From positions 682,001-746,000 of the forward strand of contig JADKHE010000011.1 of the NCBI GenBank assembly GCA_016721925.1: a DNA stretch of 64,000 bases, written 5' to 3'. Below the pieces are notes generated by a model. The model saw only the letters and a program-made list of their open reading frames with translations. It ran no database searches and was not told the origin of the DNA. How positions within the stretch are numbered: position 1 is the stretch's first letter; each line of letters opens with the position of its first letter. A program made the translations under genes and the position numbers. This stretch comes from Candidatus Skiveiella danica. Its GTDB lineage: Bacteria; Pseudomonadota; Gammaproteobacteria; Burkholderiales; Burkholderiaceae_C. Of this stretch, positions 43,063 through 51,639 are shown in pieces.

Positions 43063-44040
43063 TCAAGGCCGGTCGGAGAGGGTGGCCAGCGCATCGGCCA
43101 GCAGCGCCAGCCTCAGTGCGCCCTTGCGTTGGCGCCCGCGCACGGTGCGCCGGCGCATCGGCGTGCTCAGCCAGGCCAGGCGAGCGACCCAGGGGCGCGC
43201 CCGCAGCAGGGTCGCGCGCACGCGCACGTCGGGATTTTCTTCCAGACACAGGGCCAGCAGCCGCGGCAGCAGTCGGCGGGATTCGGCTTCGTCCACGGCC
43301 CCGGCCAGCGAGACCGAGTTCAGGAACAGGATGATGTCGAGCGCCTGGACCACCGGCAGCGGCACCAACTCGCCGAAGTCTTCCTCGAAGTCGATGCGCC
43401 AGGTGTGGCCGTCGTGGCGCGTCAGGTTCTTGATCTGCGACGCGCCGTGCCATTGGCCGGCGCGATGGAAGGCGCCGAGGTCGCGGGCTTCGTTCTCCAT
43501 CTCTATGCGGCACGTGTCTGCTGTCCAGTCTTCCAGAAGGTTGGCGACGGTGTTGCCGCAATGCTCCAGCAACAGGTAGTCCGGGCCTTCGTGCACCAGG
43601 TGCGGCACGCGCTGGCCGGCCTGCTCCAGCGCGCGCAAGCGGCGCGCCTCGAAGCCGACACCGGTGGCCGCGTCCGCCAGCCGAAGCGTCTGCATCGGCA
43701 GCGACTGGCCGGTGATCCCTTTCACCAGCCAGCGCACGGCCACGGCTTGCAGCCGGGAGCGGGGCTGGGGCGCCACGCGCTTGGCCACGTAGCGTCGCCC
43801 CGCGTGCGCGAGGATCACGACGCGGTCGGTGCTGGCGGCCAGGGCAGCGGCTGCGGCGTCGATGAGGGGGGTGTTCGGGGGTTCGATCACGGGGTCTGTT
43901 TCGGTGGGGGCCGGGGCAGAGGCAGCGGATTCTGGGGGCTGATGCCGCGCCCGGCGGGCCGCGTTGATTATCCATGCCCAGTCGTCGCGTTCCCCCGCTG
44001 TCAGGGAGCCATCGGCGCGATCGTTTACCATCCGCAGCAT
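43063..44040 (-). CDS. Protein kinase-like / lipopolysaccharide-kinase-like protein
   Basis: This 325-residue protein resembles small bacterial kinase-fold proteins (InaA/WaaP-like). Visible parts are a lysine in RRYVAKRV, a hinge-like LLLEHCGN, and AFHRAGQWHGASQIKN followed by WRIDFEEDFGE. The catalytic loop reads HGASQIKN, so the usual catalytic aspartate is replaced by Gly/Ala while asparagine and the DFE metal motif remain. It may be a pseudokinase or use an unusual mechanism. The start could be ATG 44040 or GTG 44088. It is convergent with the VWA gene and divergent from a glycosyltransferase gene. Confidence 0.65.
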   Translation of the reverse strand: MLRMVNDRADGSLTAGERDDWAWIINAARRARHQPPESAASAPAPTETDPVIEPPNTPLIDAAAAALAASTDRVVILAHAGRRYVAKRVAPQPRSRLQAVAVRWLVKGITGQSLPMQTLRLADAATGVGFEARRLRALEQAGQRVPHLVHEGPDYLLLEHCGNTVANLLEDWTADTCRIEMENEARDLGAFHRAGQWHGASQIKNLTRHDGHTWRIDFEEDFGELVPLPVVQALDIILFLNSVSLAGAVDEAESRRLLPRLLALCLEENPDVRVRATLLRARPWVARLAWLSTPMRRRTVRGRQRKGALRLALLADALATLSDRP

Positions 44041-44102
44041 CGTTTCGGGCGTCCAGCAGAGGTGCGGCGCCGGGCACGCGATCCCCACCCTCGCTTCATT
44101 TC

Positions 44103-45653
44103 ATGCCTCTTCCGGACAGCCGCTGGCAGTCACTCCCCGACCGGACCCATTCCATCGCCTGGCTGATCGCCGGTTTCACCGTGCTGCGCCTGCTGCTGGC
44201 CGCGACCGCCCCGCTGCTGCCCCAGGAGGCGTATTACTGGAGCTGGAGCCGGCACCTGGACTGGTCGTATTTCGACCATCCCCCGCTGGCCACCTACAGC
44301 ATGGTGCTGACCACCGCGCTGTTCGGCCAGTCGATCTTCGGCATCAAGTCTGCCGCGGTGTTGTGGGCGCTCGGCTGGAACCTGCTCTGGGTGCGCCTGA
44401 TCCTGGACATGTATGGCGACCGCCGGCTGGCCTTCTGGAGTATCGCGGCGCTGAACCTGACCTTCGTCTACGAGGCCTTCGGGCTCGGGCCGACGCCCGA
44501 CAGCCCGCTGATCTTCGCCTGGACCGGCGCGATCTGGGCGGTCTGGCGCCTGAGCCAGAGCGGCGACGGACGCTGGTGGTTCGCCGCCGGCGGCTTCATC
44601 GGGCTGTCCATGCTGGGCAAGTATTCCGGCGTGCTGCTGGGGCCGGTGGTGCTGCTGTACCTGCTGACCTCGCCGCGCCAGCGGCACTGGTTCGGCAAGC
44701 CGCAACCCTACCTGGCGGGCGGGGTGGCGATCGCGGTGTTCGCGCCGGTGCTGATCTGGAACGCCCAGCACGACTGGGTTTCCCTGGCCTTCCAGAGCAG
44801 CCGCCGTGTCGGCGAGATGGGCGGTTTCAAGCCGCGCTATTTCCTGATGCTGGTGGCCACGCAGTTCCTGCTGCTCACGCCCTACCTGTTCGTCGTGGCG
44901 ATCGGCGCGCTGATTCGCGGCGCGCGCGGTGGACTGGGCGCATCGGTGGACGACCGCACGCGGCTGCTGCTGCTCAGTGGCGCGGTGCCGATTCTGGTGT
45001 TCACCCTGGTCAGCTTCCGTTCGATTGCCAAGATCAACTGGCTGGCGCCGGCCTACTGGTCGCTGATGATCCTGGGCGTGCAATATGTGCTGACGCGGGA
45101 AGGCGGTTTGCGGCGCCTGCTGCGCGGGCTGGCGTCCTCCGCCATCCTGCTGCTGGCGGCCGGCCTGGTGTTCTGGATTCCCAACCTGCCGGTTCCGGGC
45201 GACATGAACAGCTGGAGCGGCTGGCAGGAGGCCGCAACGCGGGTCGCAAAGGCTGAAGCCAGCTTGCGTGCCGAGGGCCGCGAGACCTTCGTGTTCGGCC
45301 CGAACTACAAGATCAGCTCACTGATGCGCTACTACCTGCCTGGCCAGCCGCGCACCTACGCGCACGACATCTACGGCGACAAGGCGCTGCAGTTCGATTA
45401 CTTCCCGCTGGATCGCGACCTGCGCGGCGCCACCGGCATCCTGGTGGTGTCGGACCAGGACGCGGGCGACCTGGACCTGGAGCGCCTGAAACCCTGGTTC
45501 GATTCGGTGGAGCGCATCGACACGGTGGAGGCGCGCGCCTTTGGCAAGGTCACCCGGCGGGTGGACATCTATCGCTGCACCAACTACAAAGGCCATCCGC
45601 GACACAATCGGGTACGGGCAGCCACAGGCGGGCCGGACCCGCAGACAAGGTAA
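44103..45653 (+). CDS. Glycosyltransferase family 39 (ArnT-like) membrane protein
   Basis: This 516-residue polytopic protein has the GT39/ArnT N-terminus: LPQEAYYWSWSRHLDWSYFDHPPLATYSM, where the acidic residue of the QEAYY loop and the DHPP motif are typical of lipid-linked sugar transferases. About ten hydrophobic segments follow, then a C-terminal periplasmic part. It probably adds a sugar from a polyprenyl-phosphate donor to a lipid or cell-surface glycan. The donor is probably made by the next gene, 6 bases downstream. Confidence 0.85.
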   Translation: MPLPDSRWQSLPDRTHSIAWLIAGFTVLRLLLAATAPLLPQEAYYWSWSRHLDWSYFDHPPLATYSMVLTTALFGQSIFGIKSAAVLWALGWNLLWVRLILDMYGDRRLAFWSIAALNLTFVYEAFGLGPTPDSPLIFAWTGAIWAVWRLSQSGDGRWWFAAGGFIGLSMLGKYSGVLLGPVVLLYLLTSPRQRHWFGKPQPYLAGGVAIAVFAPVLIWNAQHDWVSLAFQSSRRVGEMGGFKPRYFLMLVATQFLLLTPYLFVVAIGALIRGARGGLGASVDDRTRLLLLSGAVPILVFTLVSFRSIAKINWLAPAYWSLMILGVQYVLTREGGLRRLLRGLASSAILLLAAGLVFWIPNLPVPGDMNSWSGWQEAATRVAKAEASLRAEGRETFVFGPNYKISSLMRYYLPGQPRTYAHDIYGDKALQFDYFPLDRDLRGATGILVVSDQDAGDLDLERLKPWFDSVERIDTVEARAFGKVTRRVDIYRCTNYKGHPRHNRVRAATGGPDPQTR

Positions 45654-45659
45654 AAAACA

Positions 45660-46754
45660 ATGCCACAACTTTCCGTCATCGTGCCGACCTTCAACGAGCT
45701 CGGCAATGTCGTCGAGCTGCGCAACCGCGTGGCTGAGGCGCTCACCGGCATCGACTGGGAGATGATCTTTGTGGATGACAACTCGCCCGACGGCACCGCT
45801 CAGGCCGTGCGCGAAATGGCGCAGGCGGACCGGCGTGTGCGCTGCATCCAGCGCATCGGCCGCCGCGGGCTCTCCACCGCCTGCATCGAGGGCATGCTGG
45901 CCTCATCCGCGCCCATCGTCGCCGTGATCGACGCCGACCTGCAGCATGACGAACGCCTGCTGCCCAAAATGTTCGAGCTGATCCAGGGCGGCGATCTGGA
46001 CGTGGTGGTCGGCAGCCGCTACGTGGAGAGCGGCGGCATCGGCAACTGGGATTCATCGCGCGCGGCCTTCAGCCGCTGGGCCACGCAGCTCAGCCGCGTG
46101 GTGCTCAAGGCCGACCTGAAAGACCCGATGAGCGGCTTCTTCATGATCCGCCACGAGGCCGCCCTGGCCTGCATCAAGGCCGGCATGTCCGGCGTCGGCT
46201 TCAAGATCCTGCTGGATCTGTTCGCCACGTCGCCCACGCCGCTGCGCCACCGCGAGCTGCCCTACGAGTTCCGCAACCGCGTCGCCGGCGAAAGCAAGCT
46301 GGACACCAACGTGGCCTGGGAATACTTCATCATGCTGCTGGACAAGTTCACCGGCGGCGTGGTGCCCATCCGCTTCATCGCGTTCTCATTGGTGGGCGGC
46401 CTGGGCCTGGTGGTGCACCTGATCGTGCTGGCCGGAATGTTCAAGGGCATGGGCACGTCTTTTCTGTGGGCCCAGAGCGGCGCCACGCTGGTGGCCATGA
46501 CCAGCAATTACGTGATGAACAACGTGCTGACCTACCGCGACATGCGTCTGCGCGGCTGGAGCTTCGTGCGGGGCTGGCTGTCGTTCGTGGTGGCCTGCAG
46601 CGTCGGGGCGCTGGCCAACGTCGGCATCGCCGACTACCTGTTCCACAAGGACAGCTTCTGGATCACCTCGGCGATTGCCGGCGTGCTGGTGGGGGCGGTG
46701 TGGAACTACGCCGTGACCGCGGTCTACACCTGGAAGACGCCCAAGGCCGGCTGA
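45660..46754 (+). CDS. Dolichol/polyprenyl-phosphate mannosyltransferase-like GT2 with GtrA domain
   Basis: This 364-residue fusion has an N-terminal GT2 domain (LSVIVPTFNELGNV, IFVDDNSPDGTAQAVR, VIDADLQHDERLL) and a C-terminal GtrA-type membrane domain of about four helices (VPIRFIAFSLVGGLGLVVHLIVLAGM onward). GT2-GtrA proteins build or flip polyprenyl-phosphate sugars. It follows the GT39 gene by 6 bases, so the two form a surface-sugar modification unit. Confidence 0.9.
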   Translation: MPQLSVIVPTFNELGNVVELRNRVAEALTGIDWEMIFVDDNSPDGTAQAVREMAQADRRVRCIQRIGRRGLSTACIEGMLASSAPIVAVIDADLQHDERLLPKMFELIQGGDLDVVVGSRYVESGGIGNWDSSRAAFSRWATQLSRVVLKADLKDPMSGFFMIRHEAALACIKAGMSGVGFKILLDLFATSPTPLRHRELPYEFRNRVAGESKLDTNVAWEYFIMLLDKFTGGVVPIRFIAFSLVGGLGLVVHLIVLAGMFKGMGTSFLWAQSGATLVAMTSNYVMNNVLTYRDMRLRGWSFVRGWLSFVVACSVGALANVGIADYLFHKDSFWITSAIAGVLVGAVWNYAVTAVYTWKTPKAG

Positions 46755-46778
46755 GGATCCCCGCCGGCGCTCGGCTCG

Positions 46779-47243
46779 CTACTGCCAGCCCGGCTGCTTG
46801 CGTAACACGAACGCTCGCTCGATGCGCGTGGCGGTATCGGTCCAGGTGCCACGGATTTCCTTGCCGCAGGCCTGATCCGCAAAGCTGCCGCTCCAGGTGG
46901 CGCTGATGGCGCGGCCGTCGATGGACTCCTCCAGGGTGAAGGCGCCGTTGTCCACGTCGCCGGCCACCAGGGCCTGCGCCGGGCTCTGGCCGGCCGGGCG
47001 CCGAATCGTGCCGCGCAAGCCATCGGGGTGGTCCTCGCTGCGGCCCAGCGTCAGCGTCGCGGCTTCGCTCACGCCGTCCCAGCGCGCCTGCCAGGCGCCG
47101 TACAGGTGCAAGGCGGTGACATCCAAGGCCTGCGGACACGCCACCGGGACCGTTTCAGAACGATTTTGGGCATTTCCCATCGCGGGATGGACACAAATAG
47201 CTACCAAAACAATAGCGTTTGACAGCCCGGTCAGCCGTTTCAT
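46779..47243 (-). CDS. Secreted hypothetical protein
   Basis: I do not recognise this 154-residue protein. It has a signal peptide (MKRLTGLSNAIVLVAICVHPAMG). The mature part looks beta-rich with repeated small strands (LYGAWQARWDG, GTIRRPAG, GAFTLEES, ATWSGSFADQ, GTWTDTATR). Two cysteines (VACPQ and QACGK) could form a disulfide. It overlaps the helicase gene stop by 4 bases, so it is probably co-transcribed with it. Confidence 0.7.
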   Translation of the reverse strand: MKRLTGLSNAIVLVAICVHPAMGNAQNRSETVPVACPQALDVTALHLYGAWQARWDGVSEAATLTLGRSEDHPDGLRGTIRRPAGQSPAQALVAGDVDNGAFTLEESIDGRAISATWSGSFADQACGKEIRGTWTDTATRIERAFVLRKQPGWQ

Positions 47244-49330
47244 GCGCGAGCTCCTGCGGCGGCAGCATCGGCCGTGGCCAGCGCCTTCTTCGCGAACTCG
47301 GCGCGCAGCGCGCGCAGCTTCTCGCGCGGGTCCTCGCGCACCGTGGCCGCATCCAGCGCCATCTCGGCAATGAAGCGGCTGGGCTGCGCGGGCACGACCT
47401 CGCGGCCCTTCTTGCGGCGCTTGGTCCAGCTCACCGCCAGCGTGCGCTGCGCGCGGGTGATGCCCACGTACATCAAGCGCCGCTCTTCCTGCAGGCGCTG
47501 CAGGATGCCCTCGCTCATCGGGCCGCCGGTCTGCCCGGATGCCGCCTCGTCATCGCCGAGCTTGAACGGCAGCAGGCCCTCGTTCACCCCCACCAGCATC
47601 ACATGCGGCCATTCCAGCCCTTTGGACGCATGCAGCGTGGACAGGGTCAGCATGTTGGGGTCCTGCTCGCGCTCGTCGAGCGTGGACAGCAGCGAGATGG
47701 TCTGGGCCACTTCCAGCAGGCTTTTCTTTTCGCTGGCGATGCTGACCCCGGCCGCGTCGTCGATCTCCCCGCCGCAACGCGCACCCATCCAGTCGCAAAA
47801 CTCGATCACGTTGGTCCAGCGCGCGGCGGCCACCTTCTCGTTCTCCTCGCCTTCGTACAGGTGCTTCTCGTAGCCGATGTCTTTCAGCCAGTCGGTCAGG
47901 AAGGCGCGCGCGGCTTCGGCGCCGTGCGTGTGGCGGGCGCGGTATTCCTGGTCGTTCACGAAGCGGCCGAACTCGTGCAGGCTGCCCACGGCGCGCGCCG
48001 GCAGGGCCGCCGGCAGGCTGTGCGAGAACAGCGCGGCGAACAGGCTCAGGCGGTATTTACCGGCGAACTCACCCAGGCTTTGCAGCGTCTGGTGGCCGAT
48101 GCCGCGCTTCGGACTGGTGATGGCGCGCAGGAAGGCCGGGTCGTCGTCGTTGTTGACCCACAGCCGGAACCAGGCGCACAGGTCCTTGATCTCGGCGCGG
48201 TCAAAAAAGCTCTGGCCGCCCGACACCTTGTACGGCACGTTGGCGCGGCGCAGCGCTTTTTCGAAGGGCTTGGCCATGTGGTTGGCGCGGTACAGCACGG
48301 CAAAGTCGCGCCATTCCTTGTGTTGCGAGGTCTCGCGCAGGCTCTGGATGCGTGCCACCATGCGCTCGGCCTCGTGCTCCTCATTGTCGGCGTCCACCAC
48401 GCGCACCGGCTCGCCTTCGCCGAGCTCGCTGAACAGCGTCTTGGGGTAGAGCTTGGGGTTGGGGCCGATCACGTTGTTGGCTGCGCGCAGGATGGCGCTG
48501 GTCGAGCGGTAGTTCTGCTCCAGCTTGACGACTTTGAGTTGGGGAAAATCCTGCGGCAGCTTCTTCAGGTTGTCCAGCGTGGCGCCGCGCCAGCCGTAGA
48601 TCGACTGGTCGTCGTCACCCACGGCCGTGAAGCGGCCGCGTTCTCCCACCAGGTGCTTGAGCACCTCGTACTGCGTGGCGTTGGTGTCCTGGTATTCGTC
48701 CACCAGCACATGGCCCAGGGCCGCCTGCCATTTGGCGCGCACGTCCGGAAACTCCGCCAGCAGCTTGAGCGGCAGGCCGATCAGGTCGTCGAAATCGACA
48801 CTCTGGTACGCGCTCAGCCGCTCCTCGTAACGCGCCATGATGCGCGCCGTGATGCGCTCGCTGTCGTCCTTCGCCTGCGCCTCGACCTGCGCGGCGTTCA
48901 ACCCGGTGTTTTTCCACAGGCTGATGGCCCACTGCCACTGCCGCGCGGTGGCGGCATCCGTCGTGCCGCCGCAGTCCTTCAGGATGCTGGTCACGTCGTC
49001 GCTGTCCAGGATGCTGAACTGGGGCTTGAGGCCCAGCACCGCGCCGTCCTGGCGCATCATGCGCACGCCCAGGGCGTGGAAGGTGCAGATCAGCACCTCT
49101 TTCGCGCCGCGGCCGATCAGCCCCTTGGCGCGCTCGCGCATCTCGGCGGCGGCCTTGTTGGTGAAGGTGATGGCGGCGATGCGCTTCGGCTCCATCCCGG
49201 CCTGGATCAGCCGCGCGATCTTGTGCGTGATCACCCGGGTCTTGCCCGAACCCGCCCCGGCGAGCACCAGGCAGGGGCCGTGCATGAAGTTCACCGCTTC
49301 CTGCTGGGCGAGATTGAGACCGGAGGACAT
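47240..49330 (-). CDS. UvrD/Rep-family DNA helicase
   Basis: This 696-residue superfamily I helicase has the Q-motif region LNLAQQEAVNFMHGPCLVLAGAGSGKT with Walker A near residue 25, motif II VLVDEYQDTNATQY, motif III VGDDDQSIYGWRGA, motif IV LEQNYRSTSAIL and motif V/VI MLTLSTLHASKGLEW with RRLMYVGITRAQRTL. It unwinds DNA 3' to 5'. The length and the KKLPQDFP-type spacing are closer to Rep than UvrD, but I leave the name general. The C-terminal tail is short and alanine-rich. Confidence 0.93.
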   Translation of the reverse strand: MSSGLNLAQQEAVNFMHGPCLVLAGAGSGKTRVITHKIARLIQAGMEPKRIAAITFTNKAAAEMRERAKGLIGRGAKEVLICTFHALGVRMMRQDGAVLGLKPQFSILDSDDVTSILKDCGGTTDAATARQWQWAISLWKNTGLNAAQVEAQAKDDSERITARIMARYEERLSAYQSVDFDDLIGLPLKLLAEFPDVRAKWQAALGHVLVDEYQDTNATQYEVLKHLVGERGRFTAVGDDDQSIYGWRGATLDNLKKLPQDFPQLKVVKLEQNYRSTSAILRAANNVIGPNPKLYPKTLFSELGEGEPVRVVDADNEEHEAERMVARIQSLRETSQHKEWRDFAVLYRANHMAKPFEKALRRANVPYKVSGGQSFFDRAEIKDLCAWFRLWVNNDDDPAFLRAITSPKRGIGHQTLQSLGEFAGKYRLSLFAALFSHSLPAALPARAVGSLHEFGRFVNDQEYRARHTHGAEAARAFLTDWLKDIGYEKHLYEGEENEKVAAARWTNVIEFCDWMGARCGGEIDDAAGVSIASEKKSLLEVAQTISLLSTLDEREQDPNMLTLSTLHASKGLEWPHVMLVGVNEGLLPFKLGDDEAASGQTGGPMSEGILQRLQEERRLMYVGITRAQRTLAVSWTKRRKKGREVVPAQPSRFIAEMALDAATVREDPREKLRALRAEFAKKALATADAAAAGARA

Positions 49331-49606
49331 GGGGCAGAAAAGAAGAGGGCGGCAGGGCGGACAGAGCGGCGAATCATACCGGGCGCCTGCCGCTCGGGGC
49401 GGGTGGCGTAAGGACGGTGGGTCAGGGGGCGGGCCGGGCGACGAATCGTACCGGGCGATTGCGCGGCTGGGCGATCTTTTTCCGCCCCGTTGAGCCGCTT
49501 GTCAATTCCAATGACACCTTGATTCAACTCAAGGTGACGACAGGCCAGTTTTTCTAAAGTAGTTTGCGATGGTGGGTTTTGTGATTGATGCGAAAGGAGA
49601 AACGTC
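49331..49606. other. Intergenic region between helicase and rhodanese genes
   Basis: These 276 bases hold no gene. They contain two near-identical 16-mers, CGAATCATACCGGGCG (49370-49385) and CGAATCGTACCGGGCG (49442-49457), 72 bases apart. They also contain a perfect inverted repeat CACCTTGA-N6-TCAAGGTG (49515-49536) upstream of the rhodanese gene. The latter may be an operator. Confidence 0.5.
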
Positions 49607-50089
49607 ATGAGGCCGTCTTTCACTGGTTCAGTGTATTTTTCAGCCTGGATGATTGGGCAGCTGGTTTTCTCGACGCTGAACGCGCACGCCCAGATGGTGC
49701 TGGCGCCGCCAGCAGCCAAGATGGTCGCGGAAGCCAAGCAGCAGGTGACGATGATCGACATGGCTGGACTGAAGGCTGCTGTTGACGCCAAAGACGCCGG
49801 CCTGCTTCTGGACGTGCGTCTGCCCTCCGAACAGGCCGCCTCCGGACGCGTTCCCGGAGCTTTGAGCATGCCACGCGGCACGGTGGAGTTTGCAATCTGG
49901 CCCAAGGTGGGTTTTCCCGACAAGACAGATCTCGGGCAGAAGATCACGGTGTATTGCGGCACGAGCTGGCGCAGTGCTCTCGCGGCCAAGTCGCTCAAGG
50001 ACTTGGGTTTCACGAATGTTCGCGCCGTCGACATGCGCATGGCGGATTGGCTGGCCGCTGGATACCCGGTCGAGAAGTCGACGCAATAG
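49607..50089 (+). CDS. Secreted single-domain rhodanese
   Basis: This 160-residue protein has a signal-like N-terminus (MRPSFTGSVYFSAWMIGQLVFSTLNAHAQ) and one rhodanese domain: LLLDVRLPSEQAASGRVPGALSMPRG and the active loop CGTSWRS with the sulfur-carrying cysteine. A strong ribosome site, AAAGGAG, precedes the start. It is monocistronic, with a perfect inverted repeat 71 bases upstream. It may handle sulfane sulfur in the periplasm, like the triple rhodanese at 38440-39618, but it is not closely similar to it. Confidence 0.87.
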   Translation: MRPSFTGSVYFSAWMIGQLVFSTLNAHAQMVLAPPAAKMVAEAKQQVTMIDMAGLKAAVDAKDAGLLLDVRLPSEQAASGRVPGALSMPRGTVEFAIWPKVGFPDKTDLGQKITVYCGTSWRSALAAKSLKDLGFTNVRAVDMRMADWLAAGYPVEKSTQ

Positions 50090-50310
50090 CGGCGGTGGCG
50101 CTATCCGCAGAAGCGAGCACTGGCTTCAGCGAATCGATGCTGTTGCAAGGTTGAGTACTGGCGTGTTTTTCCCGGCCTGCCGGTTCCGGGACCCTCACCC
50201 TTACCCTCACACGGCTCATCCTGCTCGCCACCTTCCTCCGCTTTGCGCTCGACGCTGGCCGGATACACAGCCATTAACAGGGGCCAGGCTCAGTCAACAG
50301 AGGCTGCTTC

Positions 50311-50547
50311 TCAGGCGCGCGCTTCGACCCTGTCGAACCGGTGGATGCGCGCCAGAAGATCAGCCATGGTTTCCTTGGCCTGGATGATGTCGTAGTCGAT
50401 ATGCAGGTTGATCAAGCTCTGCGCATCGGTTCTAAAGAATGCAGAGATGCGCACGGCTGTCTCAGCTGAAATTCTGCGCAGGCCCTTCACAATTTCGTGG
50501 ATGCGACTCTGAGGAACTTCAATGGCGCGGGCCAAGGCGTGCTGGCG
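50311..50547 (-). pseudogene. HigA-type antitoxin, 5'-truncated remnant
   Basis: The frame encodes ALARAIEVPQSRIHEIVKG followed by RISAETAVRISAFFRTDAQSLINLH, which is the helix-turn-helix core and C-terminus of HigA/XRE antitoxins. The first ~25 residues of a normal HigA are missing: a TGA stop precedes KRQHALAR in frame, and only a TTG start at 50535 is available. No HigB toxin gene is seen next to it. It is most likely a decayed fragment, though a short TTG-started product cannot be excluded. Confidence 0.6.
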
Positions 50548-50642
50548 TTTTCATTCGCCAGGTCGCACAGGCGTCAGACGTCATTGATGCGGATGCATTG
50601 CCGGTCGGACCGGGCCTCGCGCTTGCAGTGACAATAGCCCCC

Positions 50643-51608
50643 GTGCTCTCCATCCTGCTCGTCACTTTCCCTTTCTTTGCACTTGTTCTGGCCGGCTACA
50701 TTGCGGCCCGCCAGCGCATGCTGCCACTGGAAGCCATCGCGGGGCTCAACGGCTTTGTGCTGTTCTTTGCGCTGCCCTGCATGCTGTACCGCTTTGGCGC
50801 CACCACGCCGATCGCGCAGTTGCTGGATGCGGGCGTGTTTTTCACCTGGTTGCTGTGTGCGCTGGTGATCGTGGCCTTCACCGTGACGATCAGCCTGAAT
50901 GCCCGCATCGGCTGGAACGACGGCGCCTTCGGTGCGCTGGTGGCGGCCTTCCCGAACACAGGCTTCATGGGCGTGCCGCTGCTGGTGGCCCTGCTGGGGC
51001 CGCGCGCCGCCGGCCCCATCATCGTGACGATCATGGTGGACATGGTCATCACCACCTCGCTGTGCATCGCGCTCTCCAGGCTGGACAGCGCCGACGAGCA
51101 CGGCGTGGCCCATGCGGCCCAGAACGCGCTCAAGGGCATGCTCGTCAACCCGCTGCCCTGGTCCATCCTGCTGGGCGCGCTGGCCTCGGTTTTCAGCTTC
51201 GAGCTGCCGGGCCCGGTGCTCAAGACGGTGGGCCTGCTGGCCGACGCGGCCTCGCCGGTGGCGCTGTTCACGATCGGCGCGGTGCTGGCGCGCTCGCAGA
51301 TGCGCGCGGCGCTGCACGATCACCCCGCCGTGCCGTTGATCGACTACCTGCCGGTGGCCGCGATCAAGCTGCTGCTGCACCCCTTGCTGGTGCTGCTGGT
51401 GGGCGCGACGGCGATGGCGCTTGGGGTGCCGCTGGACCGGTTTGCGCTGACGGTGATGGTGCTGATCGCGGCGCTGCCCAGCGCCAGCAATGTCTCGCTG
51501 CTGGCCGAGCGCTTTGGCGCCGACAACGGGCGCATCGCGCGCATCATCCTCGTATCCACGGCGGCGGCCTTCGTGACGTTTTCGGGTGCGGTTGCGTTGA
51601 TGACCTGA
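50643..51608 (+). CDS. AEC-family permease (auxin efflux carrier-like)
   Basis: This 321-residue membrane protein has about ten hydrophobic segments and the family pattern: an N-terminus of type LSILLVTFPFFALVLAGY, then LNGFVLFFALPCMLYRFGATT, FPNTGFMGVPLLVALLG, and LIAALPSASNVSLLAERFGAD near the end. AEC members export or import organic acids such as malate or malonate. I chose the GTG at 50643 because it gives the usual N-terminus. GTG 50628 is an alternative. Convergent with hypE, with no clear terminator in the 31-base gap. Confidence 0.82.
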   Translation: MLSILLVTFPFFALVLAGYIAARQRMLPLEAIAGLNGFVLFFALPCMLYRFGATTPIAQLLDAGVFFTWLLCALVIVAFTVTISLNARIGWNDGAFGALVAAFPNTGFMGVPLLVALLGPRAAGPIIVTIMVDMVITTSLCIALSRLDSADEHGVAHAAQNALKGMLVNPLPWSILLGALASVFSFELPGPVLKTVGLLADAASPVALFTIGAVLARSQMRAALHDHPAVPLIDYLPVAAIKLLLHPLLVLLVGATAMALGVPLDRFALTVMVLIAALPSASNVSLLAERFGADNGRIARIILVSTAAAFVTFSGAVALMT

Positions 51609-51639
51609 ACGTCCTCGGGGACTGTGGGGCCCTTCGCCC

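Noticed and set aside
47219..49411. Long plus-strand open frame opposite the UvrD/Rep helicase
   Set aside because: It has no motifs and depends entirely on the helicase codons; the helicase motifs are complete on the minus strand.
50128..50149. AGCGAATCGATGCTGTTGCAAG as a fourth copy of the island operator
   Set aside because: It needs an insertion and several substitutions to align, loses the GCGAC/GTCGC arms and lies far from the island; probably chance.
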